Below are positions 1 to 10,127 of a DNA stretch of 64,000 nt, piece by piece; within the stretch, counting starts at the first letter, position 1; each line of letters begins with the position of its first letter. A program made the translations under genes and the position numbers. The notes below the pieces were generated by a model, which saw only the letters and a list, made by a program, of their open reading frames with translations, ran no database searches and was not told the origin of the DNA. The stretch is from Stenotrophomonas maltophilia (lineage in GTDB: Bacteria > Pseudomonadota > Gammaproteobacteria > Xanthomonadales > Xanthomonadaceae), in the NCBI GenBank assembly GCA_002386405.1, contig DGIP01000338.1, forward strand, positions 13,761 to 77,760, read 5' to 3'.

Positions 1-678
1 GCCGGCGCGCACCAGCTCGGCATCACTGCGGAAGCAACCGCTCAGCACCAGCGCCAGGTTCGCGCTTTGCGTGACGAACTCGGAGAGCGCGTAGCTGCCC
101 TGCAGGGCCGCGCGCGCGCGACGCGTTTCCAGCACGGCGTCCGGATGCACCAACAGGCTGTGCCACCCGGCGGGCACCGGAATGCTCACCAGCCGATCCG
201 CCGTGCTGAGCACCAACCCGCCCAGCAGCATCGGCCCGAGGTTGTCGCCGTGCCGGCCACCGCTGGCCACCGCCTCACCGGTCAGCGCAAACGGATACAG
301 CGCTTCGCGCGACAGCGGCGCATCCAGCAGTGCATTGGCCGCCACCAGCGCAGCCACGCACGACGCCGCCGAGCCGCCCATGCCCGAGCCAAGCGCGATG
401 CCCTTGTCGATCTCCAGTTCGAAGCCGAACGGCAACGCCAGCGCGTCGATCATTGCCAGCAGCGCTGCACCTGCGGTGTTGTCGGCCGCTTCCAGCGGCA
501 GATCCACCGTGGTGCCCCGGATCGCCAGGATCCGCACGCCCGGCGCGTCACTGCGGCGCACGGTCACGGTGTCGCCCACGCCCGCGATGACATGCCCCAG
601 GATGTCGAACCCTACGGCGACATTGCCCACCGATGCCGGTGAGAACGCGCGTGCTTCCCGCACCTGGTCTGGACTCAC
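1..678 (-). CDS. thrB: Homoserine kinase, C-terminus beyond window edge
   Basis: Phosphorylates homoserine on the way to threonine in the cytoplasm. The visible 226 codons include the GHMP-kinase ATP loop ([14 protein letters not shown], about residues 87-100) and an N-terminal [12 protein letters not shown] stretch typical of ThrB. The chosen start is GTG at 678, which overlaps the thrA stop codon (GTGA arrangement), so the two are translationally coupled in the thr operon. The 3' end runs off the left edge of the window. No defect is seen in the part present. Confidence 0.93.
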   Translation of the reverse strand, partial: MSPDQVREARAFSPASVGNVAVGFDILGHVIAGVGDTVTVRRSDAPGVRILAIRGTTVDLPLEAADNTAGAALLAMIDALALPFGFELEIDKGIALGSGMGGSAASCVAALVAANALLDAPLSREALYPFALTGEAVASGGRHGDNLGPMLLGGLVLSTADRLVSIPVPAGWHSLLVHPDAVLETRRARAALQGSYALSEFVTQSANLALVLSGCFRSDAELVRAG

Positions 679-3197
679 AGGCGCGCTCCTTCACCCGCCG
701 CGACCCGCAGCACATCGGCGAACACACCCGCAGCGGTCACTTCCGGACCGGCACCCGGGCCCTGCACCACCAAGGGGTTTTCGCAGTAGCGGCGCGTGGT
801 GAACTGCACCACGTTGTCGGTCAGGCGCAGGTTGGCAAACGCGTGGCCGAGCGGCAGCTCCACCAGCCCCACCTCCGCGGCATCCGCTGACAACCGCGCC
901 ACGTAGCGCAGCACCGCACCGCGTGCGCGCGCCTGCTCCAGCCGTTCGGCGAACGCGCCATCCACCGATGCCAACCCGCTCATGAAGTCGTCCACGCTGG
1001 CCTGGCGCAGTGCCTCGGGCACCAGGCTTTCCACGCTGACCTGTTCCAGGCTCAGTTCACGGCCGGCCTCGCGCGCCAGGATGACCAGCTTGCGCGCGAC
1101 ATCCACGCCGGACAGATCGTCGCGCGGATCCGGTTCGGTGTAGCCCATGCCGCGCGCCTGCGCGACCAGCTCGGAGAACGGCACCTGGCCGTCGTACTTG
1201 TTGAACAGCCAGGCCAGCGTGCCGGAGAAGATGCCATCGACGGCCAGCACTTCATCCCCGGTATCGACCAGGTCGCGCAGCGTGGTGATCACCGGCAGCC
1301 CGGCGCCTACCGTCGCCTCGTAGCGGAAGCGCGCGCCGGTAGCGGCGGCTGCTTCGCGGATGGCGTGGTAGCGCTGCAACGGACCCGCGCCAGCCTGCTT
1401 GTTGGGGGTGACCACATGGATGCCGGCCGCCAGCCAACCGGCATAGCGGTCGGCGACATCGGCGCTGCCGCTGCAGTCGACGATCAATGCGTGCGGCAGG
1501 TGCGCCGACAGCAGGTGCTCGGTGAACTGGTCCAGGTCGGTCGCCTGCGCCTGCCCAGCCAAGGCGGCGCGCCAGTCGCCCTGCACGCCACGCGCATCCA
1601 GGTGCATGCGGCTGCGCGATGCCACCGCCCGCACCCGCAGGTCCACGTTGGCCCGGGTCAGCAGCGTGGGCTGCGCGACCAGCAACTGGTCCAGCAGCGC
1701 CGCGCCGACGTTGCCAGGACCAATCACGCCGACCGAGAAGGTCTGCGGCGACAGCCAGAATCCGGCGTGTGCCGCGCGCAGCGCCTTGGTCGCGTGGCGG
1801 CTGTCCACGGCCACTGAGATGTTGCGTTCGGACGAGCCCTGCGCGATGGCCAGGATGTTCACCTGCGCACGCCCCAGCGATTCGAACAGGCGCGCGGCCA
1901 CGCCCGGCTGCCCGGCCATGCCATCGCCCACCGCTGCCAGCACGCTGACATTGTCGGTGAGCTGCACGCGCTGCACCTGGCCCAGGCTGAGTTCGTGCGC
2001 GAACGCGTGCAGCAGCGCATCACGCGCCCGCTGCGCCTCGGCCTGGCGCACCACGCAGCAGATCGAATGCTCCGACGAACCCTGCGAGATCATCACCACC
2101 GATACGTGCGCGTTGCGCAGCGCGGCGAACACGCGTTCGGCCGTGCCCGGCACGCCGATCAGGCCGGTGCCTTCCAGATTGAGCAGCGCCAGCTCCGGGC
2201 TCAGGGTGAGTCCCTTGATCGGGCCCGAGCTGGTGCGTTCGGCGGTGATCCGGGTCCCGGGGTGATCCGGATGGAAGGTATTGCGGATGATGATCGGCAG
2301 GCCGCGCTCGATGGCGGGCGACATGGTCTGCGGGTGCACCACCTTCGCGCCGAAATACGCAAGCTCGCAGGCCTCGTCGTAGCTGAGCGCCTCCAGCTGC
2401 ACGGCTTCGGGCACCACCCGCGGGTCGGCCGAGAGCACGCCGTCCACATCGGTCCAGATGTGCAGTTCGTCGGCATTGAACAGCGCCGCGAAGATCGCGC
2501 CGGAATAGTCGCTGCCGTTGCGCCCCAGCGTGGTCACACGGTCACGGCGGTCGCGCGCCACGAACCCGGTGGCCACCACGCGCGCGGCCGCATGTGCGTC
2601 GCGCCACACCGCCAGACGCTGCGCGCTCTGCACCCAGTCCACGTCCACGCCCAGTTCGCCGCGGTCCACCACCAGCACCTCGCGCGCATCCAGCACTGCG
2701 CAGTCCTCGCCGATGCTGCGCAGGTAGTGGCCCAGCAGGTGCGCCGAATACACCTCGCCCAGCCCCTGCACGCGGTCGAGCACCTCGTTGGGCAGCTCAC
2801 CGATCACCGCCAGCGCGCCCAGCACTTCGGCCAGGTGGTCGAAGCGCGCGTCCAGCCATTCCACGGTGTCGCCCGCGTGCTCGCCCAACAGGGCCACCGC
2901 GGCACCGCGATGGCGCGCGCGCAGTGCATGCCAGTCGTCGCGCCATTGCGGCGCGTTGTCCGCAGCGGCACCGGCCAGCGCGATCAGCGCGTCGGTCACG
3001 CCCTTCATGGCCGACACCACGGTGACCTGCACCGCTTCGTCGCGGGCCAGCAGCAGTTGGGCGACATGGCGGTAGCGGTCGGCATCGGCCACGGAGGTGC
3101 CGCCGAACTTGTGCACGACCGTCGAGGTGGCCGCACGCAGCGGTGCGGAGGATGCAGGCGATGCAACGGCATCGGGTGAAGCGGCGACAGAAGACAT
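675..3197 (-). CDS. thrA: Bifunctional aspartokinase / homoserine dehydrogenase
   Basis: Catalyses the first and third steps from aspartate to threonine. The 840-residue protein starts with an aspartokinase domain ([11 protein letters not shown] near residue 30), has central ACT regulatory domains (around 330-480) and ends with an NAD(P)-dependent homoserine dehydrogenase whose nucleotide loop is [14 protein letters not shown]. Size and domain order match ThrA/MetL of E. coli. The frame is open up to 3251, but ATG at 3197 (MSSVAASPD) is preferred because GAGGTC lies seven bases before it and family proteins begin near here. Its Shine-Dalgarno lies in a small hairpin and a Thr-rich leader peptide lies upstream, so threonine-dependent attenuation is likely. 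Confidence 0.95.
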   Translation of the reverse strand: MSSVAASPDAVASPASSAPLRAATSTVVHKFGGTSVADADRYRHVAQLLLARDEAVQVTVVSAMKGVTDALIALAGAAADNAPQWRDDWHALRARHRGAAVALLGEHAGDTVEWLDARFDHLAEVLGALAVIGELPNEVLDRVQGLGEVYSAHLLGHYLRSIGEDCAVLDAREVLVVDRGELGVDVDWVQSAQRLAVWRDAHAAARVVATGFVARDRRDRVTTLGRNGSDYSGAIFAALFNADELHIWTDVDGVLSADPRVVPEAVQLEALSYDEACELAYFGAKVVHPQTMSPAIERGLPIIIRNTFHPDHPGTRITAERTSSGPIKGLTLSPELALLNLEGTGLIGVPGTAERVFAALRNAHVSVVMISQGSSEHSICCVVRQAEAQRARDALLHAFAHELSLGQVQRVQLTDNVSVLAAVGDGMAGQPGVAARLFESLGRAQVNILAIAQGSSERNISVAVDSRHATKALRAAHAGFWLSPQTFSVGVIGPGNVGAALLDQLLVAQPTLLTRANVDLRVRAVASRSRMHLDARGVQGDWRAALAGQAQATDLDQFTEHLLSAHLPHALIVDCSGSADVADRYAGWLAAGIHVVTPNKQAGAGPLQRYHAIREAAAATGARFRYEATVGAGLPVITTLRDLVDTGDEVLAVDGIFSGTLAWLFNKYDGQVPFSELVAQARGMGYTEPDPRDDLSGVDVARKLVILAREAGRELSLEQVSVESLVPEALRQASVDDFMSGLASVDGAFAERLEQARARGAVLRYVARLSADAAEVGLVELPLGHAFANLRLTDNVVQFTTRRYCENPLVVQGPGAGPEVTAAGVFADVLRVAAGEGARL

Positions 3198-3202
3198 GCT
3201 GA

Positions 3203-3215
3203 CCTCGATTCGAGG
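3203..3215 (-). promoter_or_regulatory. Hairpin covering the thrA ribosome binding site
   Basis: On the minus strand CCTCG AAT CGAGG forms a five-base stem whose 3' arm contains the GAGG of the thrA Shine-Dalgarno. Two bases of the 5' arm are shared with a GCGGGGCC segment (3214-3221) that can instead pair with GGCCCCGC at 3263-3270 further upstream. The leader therefore has mutually exclusive folds that could open or close thrA translation. This is an inference from pairing only. Confidence 0.4.
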
Positions 3216-3243
3216 CCCCGCGTCATTCAGGCTGAAGGAGATC

Positions 3244-3268
3244 CCCCGCAACCTGATCTGGTGCGGGG
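3244..3268 (-). terminator. Attenuator-like hairpin between leader peptide and thrA
   Basis: CCCCGCACC and GGTTGCGGGG pair with one bulge around a six-base loop, starting about 17 bases after the leader-peptide stop. The placement is that of a transcription attenuator in an amino-acid operon. There is no clear T-run after it (GATCTCCTTC follows), so it may act on translation or need another factor rather than being a classical intrinsic terminator. Confidence 0.5.
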
Positions 3269-3284
3269 CCGTTGTTTTCGGTAG

Positions 3285-3422
3285 TTACGCGAAGACGACG
3301 GGCCGCACCAGGCGAGTGGTGACGGTGGTAATGGTGGTGGTACCGGTGGCCAGGGCAACGCTGCGCATGCCGCCGGTAGGGGCGGTGGAGCGAAGCGTGA
3401 CGGTGGCGGCGGCAAGGACCAT
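3285..3422 (-). CDS. thrL: thr operon leader peptide
   Basis: This is a 45-codon open frame just upstream of thrA, ending in TAA, with a central run read as TGTTTITTVTTR: eight Thr codons and one Ile within twelve positions. Enterobacterial thrL leaders have the same Thr/Ile enrichment, and ribosome stalling there senses charged tRNA-Thr and tRNA-Ile. A hairpin follows directly. The start could be ATG 3422, almost at the predicted transcript start, or the internal ATG 3368 (27 residues), which lacks a good ribosome site. The codon bias, the position and the hairpin together make a leader peptide far more likely than chance. Confidence 0.75.
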   Translation of the reverse strand: MVLAAATVTLRSTAPTGGMRSVALATGTTTITTVTTRLVRPVVFA

Positions 3423-3431
3423 GGACCAAGA

Positions 3432-3459
3432 AAACTACGCCGACCGGGTGCTTGTCAAG
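3432..3459 (-). promoter_or_regulatory. Predicted sigma-70 promoter of the thr operon
   Basis: On the minus strand a perfect TTGACA (3459-3454) is followed after 16 bases by TAGTTT (3437-3432). Transcription would begin near 3425, only a few bases before the leader-peptide ATG at 3422, implying a leaderless or nearly leaderless leader-peptide mRNA. The surrounding 3423-3548 holds nothing else recognisable. Confidence 0.55.
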
Positions 3460-3548
3460 TGTTGCAGCGCAAAAATTCAAACGCGACGAACAGCAGGCAA
3501 CGTCGGCCAAAAAGTTGCGAATGTGACCATCCAGGCCCCGCAACGGCA

Positions 3549-4517
3549 TCAGCCGGCGTGCTCGGCCACCATCCGCGGCGGGCGGTGTGCATGCGCGCAC
3601 AACAGCACGCCGGAGACCAGGCAGACGATCGCCACCGCTTCCATCAGGGTCGGCCAGCGCCGCTGCCAGCCGAAGCCGTACAGCAGCGCGAACAGCGTCT
3701 CGAACACGATCATCTGCCCGGTCAGGGTCAGCGGAAGGTTGCGGCTGGCGCGGTTCCAGCACGCGTTGCCGAACACCGAGGCGACCACGGCGACTCCGGC
3801 GCTGATGACCCAGAACCACATCCAGTCGACCGGCGCGTGCGACGGGCCTGAGACGACAAACGCGCTGGGCACCAGCAGCAGCGCCAGCGCACCGGTGGCC
3901 ACGCCGGTCAGCAGCGACCAGTCGTGGCCGGAAATGTCCGGGCGCCGCGCCAGCCAGCGGCTGTTGCCGATGGAGTACAGCGCCCACGAAAACAACGCGC
4001 CGAACGCGCACAGCAGGCCCAGCAGGCGCTGGTTGGCCGAGCCCTGCGCATGCTCGGACTGCAGCGCCTCATAGCCCACCAGCCCTACCCCGAACAGGCA
4101 CAGGGTCAATGCAGGCGCGAGCTGGCGCAGCGGCACTGCGCCTTCCTCGCGCACGCCGGCCACCGTCACCACCACGGGAATCAGCCCGACAATCAGCGAC
4201 GCCGCCGCCCCGCCCGCCCACTGCACCGCATGGGCCAGCAGCACGAAATACACCAGGTTGCCCGCCAGGCTCAGCCACAGCAGGCCGCGCCATTCGGCCA
4301 TGCCGATCCGCTCGCGCAGCTCGCGCCAGCGCGGCGCCAGCAGCACCACGGCGATCAGCCCATAAATCAGGTAACGGCCGGCTGACAGCTGCACGGCGCT
4401 GAAATGACTCAGCACCGCCGGTGCCAGGAACACCACGCCCCACAGCGCGCCGGCAGCGACGCCATTGGCGATACCCACGCCCATCGAACGATTCATCAGC
4501 AACCACATGCCCGGCAA
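3549..4517 (-). CDS. EamA/DMT-family transporter
   Basis: An inner-membrane protein of about 322 residues with some ten hydrophobic helices and the twofold repeat expected of drug/metabolite exporters. The first repeat has the typical opening ANGVAAGALWGVVFLAP and FSAVQLSAGRYLIYG. Substrate cannot be read from sequence. Start is uncertain: ATG at 4517, 4508 or 4496 are all in frame and none has a strong ribosome site; the MNRSMGVG start at 4496 fits the family best. The gene stands alone between the thr operon and an AraC regulator. Confidence 0.8.
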   Translation of the reverse strand: MPGMWLLMNRSMGVGIANGVAAGALWGVVFLAPAVLSHFSAVQLSAGRYLIYGLIAVVLLAPRWRELRERIGMAEWRGLLWLSLAGNLVYFVLLAHAVQWAGGAAASLIVGLIPVVVTVAGVREEGAVPLRQLAPALTLCLFGVGLVGYEALQSEHAQGSANQRLLGLLCAFGALFSWALYSIGNSRWLARRPDISGHDWSLLTGVATGALALLLVPSAFVVSGPSHAPVDWMWFWVISAGVAVVASVFGNACWNRASRNLPLTLTGQMIVFETLFALLYGFGWQRRWPTLMEAVAIVCLVSGVLLCAHAHRPPRMVAEHAG

Positions 4518-4569
4518 CAGAAAGTCCGCGCCAGTGTAGGCGCCGTGCGGTGGACGATCTTGACCGAGA

Positions 4570-5298
4570 CTACTGCGCGGGACGGTAGCGGCGGCGGTAG
4601 TCGGCCGGGGTCATGCCCCACTCCCGGCGCAGTGCGCGGGTCAGCGCGCTCTGCTCGGAATAGCCGGCGTGCTGGGCGATGTCGGCAATGGACGCATCGC
4701 TGGCCGCCAGCCGCCCCCGGGCCCAGCGCAACCGGCTGGCGCTCAGCCAGGCCTGCGGGCTGAGCCCGAACGCCTGGCGGAACAGCGCGTGCAGGCGACT
4801 GCCGCTCACCCCGACCTCACTGGCGATGCGCTCCACCGGCCAGGCCTGGCCGGGTGCGCACTCGATCCGCGCACATACCGCCTGCAGGCGGGTCGCACTG
4901 CCCGCCAGCGAGAACGCCTGCAGCAAACCGGGCAGCTCGCAGCGAACCGTATCGTCATTCACGCGTTCGTGCGGCGTTCCCCCGACCCGCTGTGCCATGG
5001 CGCGAACCTGTGCCGGAAGCGCCAATACGGGCTGGCGATGCAGGCGTTCGAGCGTGTCGTCGTCGAACATCTCCGCCGGGCAGTCCACGATCAGGAAGCG
5101 GTCCTCATCACCGGCGGTCTGCGCATGCCCGGCCATGGGCGCCACGAAGGCGCCCTGCAGCGCATCCAGGCGCGCGACATGCCCCTCCAGCTCGAACGCC
5201 AGTTCGCCACGCACCGGCACCACCCACTGCGCGAACGCGTGGTGGTCCACGCTCGACGAGCGGCCATAGCGGCGAAGGTTGAAGGCGGGTGAAGACAT
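4570..5298 (-). CDS. AraC-family transcriptional regulator
   Basis: A 242-residue regulator with an N-terminal cupin-like ligand domain (about 1-110) and a C-terminal double helix-turn-helix (SRLHALFRQAFGLSPQAWL and IADIAQHAGYSEQSALTRALRREWG, about 165-235). The ATG at 5298 (MSSPAFNLRRYG) is chosen because the longer frame adds an unrelated stretch. It is divergent from the acetyltransferase at 5442 and lies next to the EamA exporter, either of which could be a target. Ligand unknown. Confidence 0.85.
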   Translation of the reverse strand: MSSPAFNLRRYGRSSSVDHHAFAQWVVPVRGELAFELEGHVARLDALQGAFVAPMAGHAQTAGDEDRFLIVDCPAEMFDDDTLERLHRQPVLALPAQVRAMAQRVGGTPHERVNDDTVRCELPGLLQAFSLAGSATRLQAVCARIECAPGQAWPVERIASEVGVSGSRLHALFRQAFGLSPQAWLSASRLRWARGRLAASDASIADIAQHAGYSEQSALTRALRREWGMTPADYRRRYRPAQ

Positions 5299-5441
5299 CG
5301 TGAGCACAGGCGTGACCGAAGTTCCAAGTCTGCGCGCGGTGCTCAAAACCTGCAACGCGTCACGGCAAGGGCCCATTACCCCGGTGGTATAACGGGGGTG
5401 TAGTCATGGGAAGTACCGTCGCGCCGTACAGGGAGTACCCG

Positions 5442-5927
5442 ATGCCGTTTCTGACCCTGAGCCATGCCCCGCACTTGTTGCCCGTTGTTGCACGCTGGTA
5501 TTTCGACACCTGGGGCCACCGGGTGCCCGGCTGGACGCTGGAAGACGAACAGCAGCGGCTGGAAGTGTTCCTGCACGACAACGAGCTGCCCGTATTGTTG
5601 ATGGCCACGGACAACGACGTGCCCGTTGCCGCCGCGCAGCTCAAATTCCACGAACGTACCGAGCGCCCCGAGCGGCTGCACTGGCTGGGTGGCGTTTACG
5701 TGAGCCCATCGCACCGTGGCCATGCGCTCGCCAGCGACTTGATCGCGGCACTGATGCATAAGGCGCAGGGCTACGGCGTGCGCGAAGTGTTCCTGCAGAC
5801 CGAGCACGATGATGGCGGCCTCTATGCGCAGCTCGGCTGGGAGCCACTCGAGCGGCAGACACATCGCACGGGCGTGCCAGTACGCATCATGCGCCGGGTA
5901 CTGCCCCTCTCTCGCCAGGCAAGGTAG
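5442..5927 (+). CDS. GNAT-family N-acetyltransferase
   Basis: A 161-residue single-domain acetyltransferase. The acetyl-CoA loop region reads GGVYVSPSHRGHALASDLI, followed by a helix and a C-terminal GLYAQLGWEPLERQ strand typical of the fold. ATG 5442 is chosen because GGGAG lies six bases upstream; an earlier in-frame ATG at 5406 lacks this. The substrate is not evident. It is transcribed away from the AraC regulator, with a 140-base shared upstream region containing an imperfect ACCCCG/CGGGGGT inverted repeat near 5382-5400. Confidence 0.85.
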   Translation: MPFLTLSHAPHLLPVVARWYFDTWGHRVPGWTLEDEQQRLEVFLHDNELPVLLMATDNDVPVAAAQLKFHERTERPERLHWLGGVYVSPSHRGHALASDLIAALMHKAQGYGVREVFLQTEHDDGGLYAQLGWEPLERQTHRTGVPVRIMRRVLPLSRQAR

Positions 5928-5933
5928 CCTGGC

Positions 5934-6218
5934 TCAGCGGAACCGCGCCGGCTGCGGTGCCGGGCGATCGGCCAGCGAGCCCATGGTGAAGGTGTAACCC
6001 GCCTTTTCCAGCAGCTCGCGCATGCGCAGCTCGGCCCGCTTCGGGTACGCAAGCGACGTCGGCGCATGCAGCGCATAGGCCGTCGATCGGCCGTCGGTAT
6101 CGCGGGTCACCGACGACTGGTTCGTCTCGCACGCGTTGGACCATAGTTCTTTGAGAACCAATGGCCCGATGGACTGGTTGTTGCCAAGACGAAGCGTGAG
6201 CCAACGCATGTGTTCCAT
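5934..6218 (-). CDS. Hypothetical protein, 94 residues
   Basis: Starts MEHMRWLTLRLG and ends with a Pro/Arg-rich tail. It has no signal peptide or membrane segment, and I recognise no family. The start at 6218 is preferred to the frame's earlier ATG because GGGA lies upstream at a usable distance. It is convergent with the acetyltransferase gene, with only six bases between stops. The codon pattern and clean frame suggest a real gene, but this is not certain. Confidence 0.6.
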   Translation of the reverse strand: MEHMRWLTLRLGNNQSIGPLVLKELWSNACETNQSSVTRDTDGRSTAYALHAPTSLAYPKRAELRMRELLEKAGYTFTMGSLADRPAPQPARFR

Positions 6219-6307
6219 GAGCAATCCCAACGGTACCTGTGATCGAGTATGCACCATATCCAGGACACCCGTACGCGGCAGTCTGGAATCGCGCTTGCCC
6301 CTGATAC

Positions 6308-6339
6308 GCAGACGCCCCGGGCGGAGCCGGGGCGTCTGC
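6308..6339 (-). terminator. Strong GC hairpin downstream of the DUF2383 gene
   Basis: A perfect 13-base stem (GCAGACGCCCCGG with its complement) closes a six-base loop, 36 bases past the stop of the gene at 6375. No T-run follows, so it may be a weak intrinsic terminator or an mRNA-stabilising element. Confidence 0.5.
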
Positions 6340-6374
6340 TGGCGGGTGCTGGCGGCCTGAGCCGCCGCAGCCGC

Positions 6375-6824
6375 TTAGTGCTTCATGGCGTGCTTGCGGG
6401 CACGCATGACCTGGTGGGTTTCCTCGACGATCGGCAGCAGGCTGGTAACTTCCTGGCGCGCGGCAGGCGGCGTATCGCTGTCATTCGCGGCGTCCCTGAA
6501 GGCCTTCAGCAGGCGATCTTCGGATTCTTCCAGTTCGGCGACATAGCCATACTGGGTATCGCCCAGGGTGGCGCGGACCTTGCCGTAGAACTGCTGCATG
6601 GTGCCCACCACGGTGCCATGTTCGGCCGGCTTTTCGCCGGTCGCCCGCACGGTGCTGCTCAGTCGGGTGACGATATCGGCCTTGACGCCGGCAATGCGGG
6701 TGAACAGCGCGGACAGCTCGGCATCTTTCACCTTGGTGGCGGCTTCGGTGTAGAAGTCCTTGCCATCACGGGCGATCTCGATGAGGTCATTGAGGGTGTG
6801 CGCGGTCTTGGATTCGGTGCTCAC
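6375..6824 (-). CDS. PA2169-family four-helix-bundle protein (DUF2383)
   Basis: A 149-residue, highly helical, charged protein. The pattern LNDLIEIARDGKDFYTEAA near the start and DRLLKAFRDAA later fits the DUF2383/PA2169 ferritin-like bundle. Such proteins are usually stress- or stationary-phase-induced; their exact role is unknown. It starts at GTG 6824 with AGGAG nine bases upstream. It is monocistronic, with a strong hairpin downstream. Confidence 0.8.
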   Translation of the reverse strand: MSTESKTAHTLNDLIEIARDGKDFYTEAATKVKDAELSALFTRIAGVKADIVTRLSSTVRATGEKPAEHGTVVGTMQQFYGKVRATLGDTQYGYVAELEESEDRLLKAFRDAANDSDTPPAARQEVTSLLPIVEETHQVMRARKHAMKH

Positions 6825-7008
6825 TGATTTCTACTCCTAAAGGGAATTCGTGTTGACCCGTGTCGGGGTGAATCCACTTTTCCGCATGCGCAATGAAGTC
6901 GTCGTGAGCTTGAAATCGCAGTGTTAAGTGATGTCTGCACAGCGCAAACACGATGTTGTCGACCAGTGTTGACGATGCGACGCAACCGTCACATGCGATG
7001 TACTCCGG

Positions 7009-7041
7009 AAAACGAAAACGCCGCGCAATGCGCAGCGTGTT
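7009..7041 (-). terminator. Intrinsic terminator after the proline-rich gene
   Basis: On the minus strand CGCTGCGC ATT GCGCGGCG is followed by TTTTCGTTTT, a hairpin with one mismatch and a T-rich tail just past the stop at 7046. Confidence 0.65.
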
Positions 7042-7045
7042 GAAT

Positions 7046-7258
7046 TCATTCCTGCTTCGAAGGCTCGGGCGCCTCCAACGGAGGTTGCTCTGCTGGAGGA
7101 TCACGTTCCGGTGGAATTTCGCCGGGAGGATCCTGTGCCGGCGGATCGTGCGCCGGAGGCGACTCCACGGGCGGCGATGGTGCCTCCGGCGAGGCATCTG
7201 GTGCTGGCACCTGCGCTGCCGGCTGCCAGGGAAACTCGAGGCGATGTTCAATGGACAT
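7046..7258 (-). CDS. Small proline-rich protein
   Basis: A 70-residue protein beginning MSIEHRLEFPWQP, followed by about 45 residues of Pro/Glu/Asp low-complexity sequence in which PP doublets recur every 5-7 residues (PPAHDPPAQDPPGEIPP type). There are no membrane segments. ATG 7258 has AGGA eight bases upstream. It has its own terminator. Function unknown; such tails are usually disordered and may bind partners. The low complexity leaves some doubt that it is translated. Confidence 0.55.
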   Translation of the reverse strand: MSIEHRLEFPWQPAAQVPAPDASPEAPSPPVESPPAHDPPAQDPPGEIPPERDPPAEQPPLEAPEPSKQE

Positions 7259-7368
7259 GGGGGTGTTCCTGGGCAGTGGCGTTGCAGCAACCCTGACAGG
7301 CAACTCGTCAATGCACGGCGACGGCAGCGTGCAGGCCTCGTCCGTTCGTGATCCACGAAAGTGGGCGA

Positions 7369-7445
7369 TGGTGACCCCGGCCCGATTCGAACGGGCGACC
7401 TTCCCCTTAGGAGGGGGACGCTCTATCCAGCTGAGCTACGGGGCC
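7369..7445 (-). tRNA. tRNA-Arg (anticodon CCT)
   Basis: The minus strand folds into a 77-base cloverleaf: acceptor GGCCCCG/CGGGGTC, D-arm AGCTCAGCTGGATAGAGC, anticodon loop CTCCTAA with CCT at positions 34-36, T-arm GCCCG TTCGAAT CGGGC, and a genome-encoded CCA end. It reads the AGG codon. No integrase or att duplication is seen nearby. Confidence 0.95.
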
Positions 7446-7569
7446 ATGTGCGGGCCAGGCAAGCGTGCCTGGCCGCAGGCTGCGCGCACATTGCGTGCAT
7501 GCAGCGGTGAAGGATACCCACATTCAGCGACAGGACCAAGGCCGACGGCGCCGCGCGGGTACGCCCGGG

Positions 7570-8415
<846 letters not shown>

Positions 8416-8594
8416 TCAGATTCCTGGGGGCGAACAATGGTGTCCATTCTAGCGGTCGGCGCGACCCGGCGGGCAGCGCCGTGTGGCGTTGCGGCAATGC
8501 CGGCTGGGCGCTCCTGATAGAATGACGGGTCTGCACGCCGCACCCCCACCCTGCCAGCGGCTGCGCCCTTTTTCGATCCGCAACAGGAGTTTGC

Positions 8595-10127
8595 ATGTCC
8601 TCTGACCTGCTCAAGGCGCTCGGCCTCGACGCGACCAACGCTGGCACCTACCTTGGCAACGGCGAGTGGTCGTCGGCCACCAGCGCGGGCGTGATCACCT
8701 CGGTCAACCCGACCACCGGCGAGGCCATCGCCCAGGTGCACGCCACCACCGACGCCGACTACGAAACCATCGTGGCCCGTGCCCAGGAAGCCTTCAAGGT
8801 GTGGCGCACGACCCCGGCCCCGCGCCGTGGTGAAGCCGTTCGCCTGTGCGGCGAAGCACTGCGTGCCAACAAGGATGCGCTGGGTTCGCTGGTGGCACTG
8901 GAAATGGGCAAGAGCAAGCCGGAAGGCGACGGTGAAGTGCAGGAGATGATCGACATCGCCGACTTCGCCGTGGGCCAGAGCCGCATGCTGTACGGCTACA
9001 CCATGCATTCCGAGCGCCCCGGCCACCGCATGTACGAGCAGTACCAGCCGCTGGGCCTGGTCGGCATCATCAGCGCGTTCAACTTCCCGGTGGCGGTGTG
9101 GGCATGGAACTCGTTCCTGGCCGCTATCTGCGGTGACGTGTGCCTGTGGAAGCCGTCCAACAAGACCCCGCTGACCGCCATCGCGTCCATGCGCATCTGC
9201 AATGAAGCGCTGCGTGGCGCCGGCTTCCCGGACATCTTCTTCCTGGTCAACGACGCCGGCACCGAGCTGTCGCAGAAGCTGGTGGCCGACAAGCGCGTGC
9301 CGCTGATCAGCTTCACCGGTTCGACCCAGGTCGGCCGCCAGGTCGCCGAGAAGGTGGCCCACCGCCTGGGCCGCTGCCTGCTGGAACTGGGCGGCAACAA
9401 CGCCATCATCCTGGATGAAAGCGCGGACCTGAAGCTGGCCATCCCGGGCATCGTGTTCGGTGCGGTCGGCACCGCCGGCCAGCGCTGCACCACCACGCGC
9501 CGCCTGATCGTGCACGAATCCATCCATGACAACGTGCTGGCCACGCTGGTCAAGGCGTACAAGCAGGTGGAAGGCAAGATCGGCGATCCAACCGATGCGG
9601 CCAACCTGATGGGCCCGCTCAACAGCGACAGCGCCGTGCAGCAGTTCCTGGCCTCGATTGAAAAGGCCAAGGCCAGCGGCGGCACCATCGAAACCGGCGG
9701 TACCCGCATCGACCGCGCCGGCAACTTCGTGCTGCCGGCCATTGTCACCGGGCTGAAGAACAGCGACGAAGTAGTGCAGCACGAAACCTTCGCGCCGATC
9801 CTGTACGTGATGAAGTACAGCACGCTGGACGAGGCCATCGACATGCAGAACGGCGTGCCGCAGGGCCTGTCCTCGTCGATCTTCACCCAGAACCTGAAGG
9901 TGGCCGAGCGCTTCCTGTCGGCGGCCGGTTCGGACTGCGGCATCGCCAACGTCAACATCGGCACCTCCGGTGCGGAAATCGGCGGTGCGTTCGGCGGCGA
10001 GAAGGACACCGGCGGTGGCCGTGAGTCCGGTTCGGATGCATGGAAGGTCTACATGCGCCGCCAGACCAACACCATCAACTACTCCGATTCGCTGCCGCTG
10101 GCCCAGGGCATCAAGTTCGACCTGTGA
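8595..10127 (+). CDS. amaB: Aldehyde dehydrogenase, antiquitin (ALDH7) type
   Basis: A 510-residue NAD-dependent dehydrogenase. The catalytic Cys lies in [12 protein letters not shown] (about 298), the general-base Glu in LLELGGNN (about 262), and the cofactor loop in [10 protein letters not shown]. The whole-length pattern, including the N-terminal [13 protein letters not shown] and the [19 protein letters not shown] end, is that of the ALDH7 family, which oxidises 2-aminoadipate semialdehyde / piperideine-6-carboxylate in lysine catabolism. AGGAG lies five bases before the ATG. It overlaps the next SDR gene (TGATG), so the two are co-translated. The gene symbol is by family; the substrate is inferred. 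Confidence 0.88.
   Translation: MSSDLLKALGLDATNAGTYLGNGEWSSATSAGVITSVNPTTGEAIAQVHATTDADYETIVARAQEAFKVWRTTPAPRRGEAVRLCGEALRANKDALGSLVALEMGKSKPEGDGEVQEMIDIADFAVGQSRMLYGYTMHSERPGHRMYEQYQPLGLVGIISAFNFPVAVWAWNSFLAAICGDVCLWKPSNKTPLTAIASMRICNEALRGAGFPDIFFLVNDAGTELSQKLVADKRVPLISFTGSTQVGRQVAEKVAHRLGRCLLELGGNNAIILDESADLKLAIPGIVFGAVGTAGQRCTTTRRLIVHESIHDNVLATLVKAYKQVEGKIGDPTDAANLMGPLNSDSAVQQFLASIEKAKASGGTIETGGTRIDRAGNFVLPAIVTGLKNSDEVVQHETFAPILYVMKYSTLDEAIDMQNGVPQGLSSSIFTQNLKVAERFLSAAGSDCGIANVNIGTSGAEIGGAFGGEKDTGGGRESGSDAWKVYMRRQTNTINYSDSLPLAQGIKFDL

Noticed and set aside
7369-7445. tRNA-Arg as an integration site for a mobile element
   Set aside because: No integrase, no repeated tRNA 3' end and ordinary housekeeping genes on both sides.
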